64,000 nt of DNA from Rhizophlyctis rosea. Lineage: Eukaryota; Chytridiomycota; Chytridiomycetes; Rhizophlyctidales; Rhizophlyctidaceae. The notes beneath the pieces are model-generated. The model was given only the letters and a program-made list of their open reading frames with translations. It did no database searches and was not told where the DNA came from. The stretch is from assembly GCA_027596075.1 (NCBI GenBank), contig JADGJC010000020.1, positions 184,849 to 248,848 of the forward strand, read 5' to 3'. Positions 59,817 through 64,000 of this stretch are shown here, piece after piece. Both the position numbers and the translations under genes were made by a program. Positions within the stretch are counted from its first letter, which is position 1; each line of letters starts with the position of its first letter.

Positions 59817-62642
59817 CTATTCACCGAACTCCATCAATTCAGTTCTACCGATCTTCACTTTTCCTGATATCCTATCTAGAACCATCTCAGTCATATCAAG
59901 CGCCATCAGCCGCTCTCCAAGTTCCTGCACAGAGGTGTCACCAATCCGTTGCCCTTTGTAGCATACTTTGTGACAGATATTTGACTGTACCTGCAACGTG
60001 TCGCCATCATCACCTCTTTCCTCAGCGGAGCTAGACGTCTCGTCCGGCTGCTCCAGCCGATGAGTGGCTTCCTGTACGCTCTGTCTGAGTTGGGCGCACC
60101 GCTGTCTCAGAACGGACAGGAATCGCGAGGTGGTGCGGTCTAAGGAGTCGATAGTCCATACTTTCAGCTGGGGAGGTCTGATTCAGCCTCATATATCGCG
60201 AACAGCGACATATACGTCCTACATTACAATACCTTCCCACCGCGCACCGGATCCCTCAAAAGCAGATAATAATAGAAGTTCAACACATGCATGATTAACG
60301 GGTGGCGCTCGAAGAATGTTTCGTCATCGTTTAGGATATTGTTGGAAGGTATTACTTGAGATTTGTAGAAATTTTCGGAAAGGTCCGTCAGTTTTGCGAG
60401 GAAGGTTTCGGTGAGGAACGGCGATGCGAACAGTGATGGTCTCTAACGGGGGTGAAATGCTAGTGATAAGCATTTCAGATGGACCGATCAACACGCAACG
60501 AAGCACACGCAGTTTACCTTTGGCGAACTATTCCTATTTGATCCCATAGCGGCATGCACAAAGTCCTTCAATATAGAAACGGCGGCAACATTGATGCCAA
60601 TGAAGTTCGTCCCCGTCATCATTCTCACCAAAATCTTCGCACGCGCATTCTCATCCAGCATCAGCAGCAGGGTTTTAAACATCTTGAAACATTGGGCTCG
60701 CGGAATATGGTGTGGAGTTATTGCCATGAAGGAAATTATCGACTGATGTAAGAACGATGAGCCACCAAGATAGACAATCGGCGAATGAGATGAATATCAA
60801 GATACCTGAATCAGATCCTCGAAAGAGACGTCCCCGCCGTCGCATGGCTGGTCCAGTTCAGCCAGTGGAACTGTAGCCGGCCGAATGTTTGTTACGAGGT
60901 AAGACAGAACTGAGATGGCTTTATATGCAAGATGTTCATTCAGATTCTCGCCTCTGCAGGGACGACTTTCAGTCTTCCGCTCTGAACCGGAATGCAGCCT
61001 GCATGAAGCCACAAAATATATACACATACCGAGAAAACAGCTCATGTAAAATTGGCAGCAACCTGCGGAAGATCCACAATGGTAACAGTATCGTGGGTAT
61101 CACAAAGAGCGCTACGGTGGGAGAAGCGCTTCCCAAATCGTGATATTGTAGCGTCAGCGCTAAGATAATCAGTGCCCCTAGCTGAGATGGTGGTGGCACG
61201 AGAGTCGAAGGTGTTTCCCCGCCAGTAACGGGAACATGTTTGGTGGCGTGCGTTAATGACTCCTTGAAGTCGTAGCCCCATGATTGAATGCAAGTCTGAT
61301 TTGCTCGTCAGCATGCATCAAGACATTGTGCAAACGCATGAGGAGAAACCTCACCAAGAATTTTAATATGGAATGCGTATATGCATTCTCAGCTCCATGT
61401 GCCCGAGTAGATATTTCCAGAGAAGCCATTCCATGTTCCGCCAATCGGGTAAGAAAGTATGATGCCCAACTTCGCTGCGCCAACGCATCTTCGTCGGAGC
61501 GTTGCAACTTGGAAAATTGATCGACCGATGCCACGTAGAAGTCCAGTAGTGGACCATACATTGATTTCGTGCTTGTGGTTTACATGAGATGCGAATACAT
61601 CAAGTTGCCACAGGAACTCTTACCCGTTCTCTAGCGGTTTCCCATGACCTGCTTCCGGCGGCAAATTTGCTACATCCGTCTTTTGCAGTCGATCAAACAA
61701 ACTCATGCCCTTCACGAGCGTTGGGAAAGTGCTTTCATAGAAAGTGCTTAGCCGAGTAGCGCGGACACGTGTAATAGCTGAAGATATGAGGTTAGGAAAC
61801 ATTCCAAATATGTTTCGAGCGGAGATATCTACCATTACAGAGCGCTTCGCCGTACGCATTGAAACGGATAATCATATCGGCATTGAGGTGACCTTCAGCG
61901 TTCCAGGTCCGATCAAGCAGACTGCTGATATGTTCTGTTGCGAACATAACGATTTCTCGAGGATGGCCATGGCGTCCAACCGAAGCAACTATCCGCTGGG
62001 CCACGTTTGAGCATTTTCGTTCGACTGGACGTGTTGTAGGCAGGGGCGCAACGAAGAAGGGTGTAAGGAGTTGCGCAATGTCCCAGCCGGCATCTGATAC
62101 CAGCGTCTGCGGGGTCAGCAATTGACTTGAGTATGACGTAAACATATCCTTGGTGGGGTGGAGCTCACCTTCCCATCATACTGGCGCTGAAGTGTCGTCT
62201 CAACAAGCTCTAGCAATTGTATGCGTTCTGTCGGGTTGAACAGTTCCGGTTCCAACAATAGGCTTTGTGAAGTCGTAACGAGTTGTTCGCACGCTGACTT
62301 GAAGTCGTCACTGGACTGTTGCATCAGGACCGTCAGGAGTGGTTTTTGAGCCACATGGAAACAGCAGCCCTTACCGACAGGCTCACGTCCGCTATTCCTT
62401 GAAGTGCTTGCAGTGCCTCTTCGAAGGAAATCATACCCGACTTTGCGAGCGAAGATGCTTTCAGGGGGTCTGTATTTTGAGATCACGTCGGGACTTGGAG
62501 AGGCAGTGTTTGGGTCCGTGGTCGCACCCACCCACCCCACCGAGATGGGGCTTAGCCCGCTAGCTCTTCTGGAGAGTGTGCTATTTTGTGTTGCACAAAG
62601 GTTGAGCCGGGCCAGTTCGCTCAACCATTGATTGATTTCCAA
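59817..62642 (-). CDS. Glomulin/Alf4/YAP-binding family protein
   Basis: Helical-repeat protein. The start at 62642 (MEINQWLSELARLNLCA) runs through many exons. Exons 2-3 include PLKASSLAKSGMISFEEALQ and SSDDFKSACEQLVTTSQSLL. Later exons are DAGWDIAQLLTPFFV, SNVAQRIVASVGRHGHPREI, ATEHISSLLDRTWN, CMYGPLLDFYVASVDQFSK, then AITPHHIPRAQCFKMFKTL with LLMLDENARAKILVRM and GINVAAVSILKDFVHAAMG. The C-terminal part has FLTETFLAKLTDLSENFYK, HPLIMHVLNFYYYLLLRDPV and a coiled region RFLSVLRQRCAQLRQSVQ. The CF-MF-LL / VSILKDF pattern is that of the glomulin family, whose animal member inhibits the SCF RING subunit Rbx1. Membership is by pattern, not by a strong motif. The end at 59817 faces the transporter. 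Confidence 0.6.
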
Positions 62643-63618
62643 CCGCCAAGGTCCCTTCTCCTCCCTCCCGCTCGCAACCTACGCACCTGCAGCACATCTC
62701 GACATTTGTTCCGAGTTCCAACCGTCTGCAACTTGATAATTGATAACGTCCCGTCTATAACGAACGAACCTCAAGCTGGGTATCCTACGCATCGCCCTCC
62801 TGCCCTATCCTACGTCGCTTCAATTCTTCTGCTCGTCCCAACATCTGCCTTCGCCGCTATATCCACCTCCCCAGGACTGCATCAGCACCCCACTATACTC
62901 CGCTCTCACAATGTAAACAAAGTTGACTGCGCAATATGGTATCCGGGTGATTAGGTAACTATCACGCCTGCGCCACGACCCTGAAAATCATACGTCACCC
63001 GACCCTCAATTGTTTCATATACCCCCCCACCCCGCTCGTCCCTCAGAATTTTCTTTGTCCGCTACAATTCTTTTGAATTTCGACACTTTCGACTTCGTCT
63101 TCCATCCCCCTCTTCTTCATCCCCTGCCATCCATCCATCCAACTTCTCACGCCATCCATCCATCGAACGCTTCACACTATCCATCCATCCTCGTCTACCT
63201 CACATACATCGACCACATATCATATTATCAGCTTTCAAGACCTCGCTACAACCTGACGCCTCTTTTTCCTTCAAGACACCTCTTTCGAACACTTCCCTGA
63301 GCCCTAGGTCCTTGAGACCGAACGCGCCGTATATACTCACATGCCCTATATGGGTCTGGGCTTGTACCAGCTTGACTAGTGAGCGCTGTACGGAAGGCGA
63401 GGGTGCCCCGGGTTGCTGTTTGATTGAGGAGGCACTATGTCAGTTGTACGAGTATCCGACTTCCGTCCCGCAATTCACTTGGTCTGGTTTGGATATCCCA
63501 AGTCTCACCTACCTGCCCGCCAGCACCTCGCACCTCTGGTGCTTGTGTATGGTTTGCCGGTTGGGGGAGCTTGGGCTACCTCGGATCTGCCGGTGGTTGC
63601 TTCAAGCGCATCATACCT
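62643..63618. other. Pyrimidine-rich region beyond the glomulin-like gene
   Basis: Upstream of the glomulin-like gene and probably a promoter for a plus-strand gene as well. It contains CCATCCATCC-type runs at 63128-63140, 63152-63164 and 63179-63190. ORFs at 63010-63300 and 63312-63923 lack family features, and the second is made largely of minisatellite. Confidence 0.4.
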
Positions 63619-64000
63619 CACGCGTTTCTGTGGACTGTCAGTGGGGAGGGTTTCCAACTCTCACCTCTGGCGGTTTCAGGAGGGTGAGAGGGAAGGTGTG
63701 GGCACTCCGCGTCTCACTCCTGGTGTTCGGTGGATGGCGTGAGGGGAGGGGAAACTCTCACTTCTCGTGGTCCTCTGAGGATCGGGGGGGAGGCAACACA
63801 CCGTCTCACTCCTGGTGGTCGGGCGATGGCGTGAGGGGAGGGGAAACTCTCACTTCTCGTGGTCGCCTGATGATTGGGGGGGAGGCAACACACACCGTCT
63901 CACTCCTGGTGGTCGGGCGATGACGTGAGGGGAGGGGAAACTCTCACTTCTCGTGGTCGCCTGATGATTGGGGGGGAGGCAACACACCGTCTCACTCCTG
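63619..64000. repeat. Minisatellite with 92-94 bp unit, continuing past the window
   Basis: The word GTCTCACTCCTGG recurs at 63711, 63803 and 63897, and its 5' part again at 63989, so the units are 92, 94 and 92 bp. The 94-bp unit differs by an extra AC in a CACACA run. Each unit contains TGAGGGGAGGGGAAACTCTC and a G-run (GGGGGGAGGCAACACAC). A degenerate copy precedes them from about 63619. Units are nearly identical at the right end and more diverged to the left, as in an array that grows or is homogenised from one side. Confidence 0.9.

Noticed and set aside
63312..63923. 203-codon ORF at the right end
   Set aside because: The second half is translated minisatellite and the first half has no family match. 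Open frame probably reflects a repeat unit without stops.

Overview
This window is nuclear DNA from a fungus, most likely an early-diverging, chytrid-like lineage. Almost every gene is split by short introns (about 40-80 nt, one near 180) with GTATG/GTGAG/GTAAG-type donors, CTRAC-like branch points and pyrimidine-AG acceptors. Fungal hallmarks are a stand-alone SAICAR synthetase, a Syf1/Prp3 splicing set, a fungal-type two-HKD phospholipase D and pectin methylesterase sequence. Mixed in are families common in animals and early fungi but absent from baker's yeast: RNF32, DHX40, PPWD1, ANKRD40, RPAIN, HYPK, an MFSD8-like carrier and a glomulin-like protein. The lineage call is inference; no rRNA or mitochondrial marker is present.

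Layout. 0-1.1 kb: 3' part of NUP85 (-), cut by the window edge. 1.1-5.9 kb: a sparse region around a single-exon homeobox gene (3.5-4.8 kb, +). 5.9-9.8 kb: TSR1 (+) converging on HYPK (-). 10.2-11.2 kb: a secreted, probably GPI-anchored Cys-rich protein. 11.5-17 kb: COQ3 (+), MOG1 (-) and DHX40 (+). 17-19.9 kb: a decayed tandem pectin methylesterase. 20.3-25.6 kb: PPWD1 (-), ANKRD40 (+), RPAIN (+). 25.6-28 kb: no confident gene. 28-33.4 kb: TMEM14 (+), MRPL19 (-), ADE1 (+), HPD (+). 33.9-35.4 kb: an HMG-box regulator (-). 36-47.5 kb: SYO1 (-), PRP3 (+), GUA1 (-), RNF32 (+), PUF6 (-). 48.1-49.2 kb: a one-pass surface protein (-). 49.5-59.6 kb: SYF1 (-), a tetraspanin (+), phospholipase D (-), an MFSD8-like transporter (+). 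59.8-62.6 kb: a glomulin-like gene (-). The last kilobase holds a pyrimidine-rich stretch and a 92-94 bp minisatellite running off the edge.

Most genes are housekeeping. Ribosome biogenesis: TSR1, SYO1, PUF6, MRPL19. Splicing: PRP3, SYF1, PPWD1. Nuclear transport: NUP85, MOG1, and RPAIN and SYO1 as import adaptors. Purine synthesis: ADE1, GUA1. Quinone and tyrosine metabolism: COQ3, HPD. They are packed in alternating orientation, with divergent pairs sharing about 215-330 bp between start codons. The two transcription factor genes have much longer flanks. The accessory material is the esterase relic, the two surface proteins and the terminal minisatellite. I found no rRNA, convincing tRNA, CRISPR array or intact transposon. 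Exon limits were read by eye from splice consensus and family conservation.
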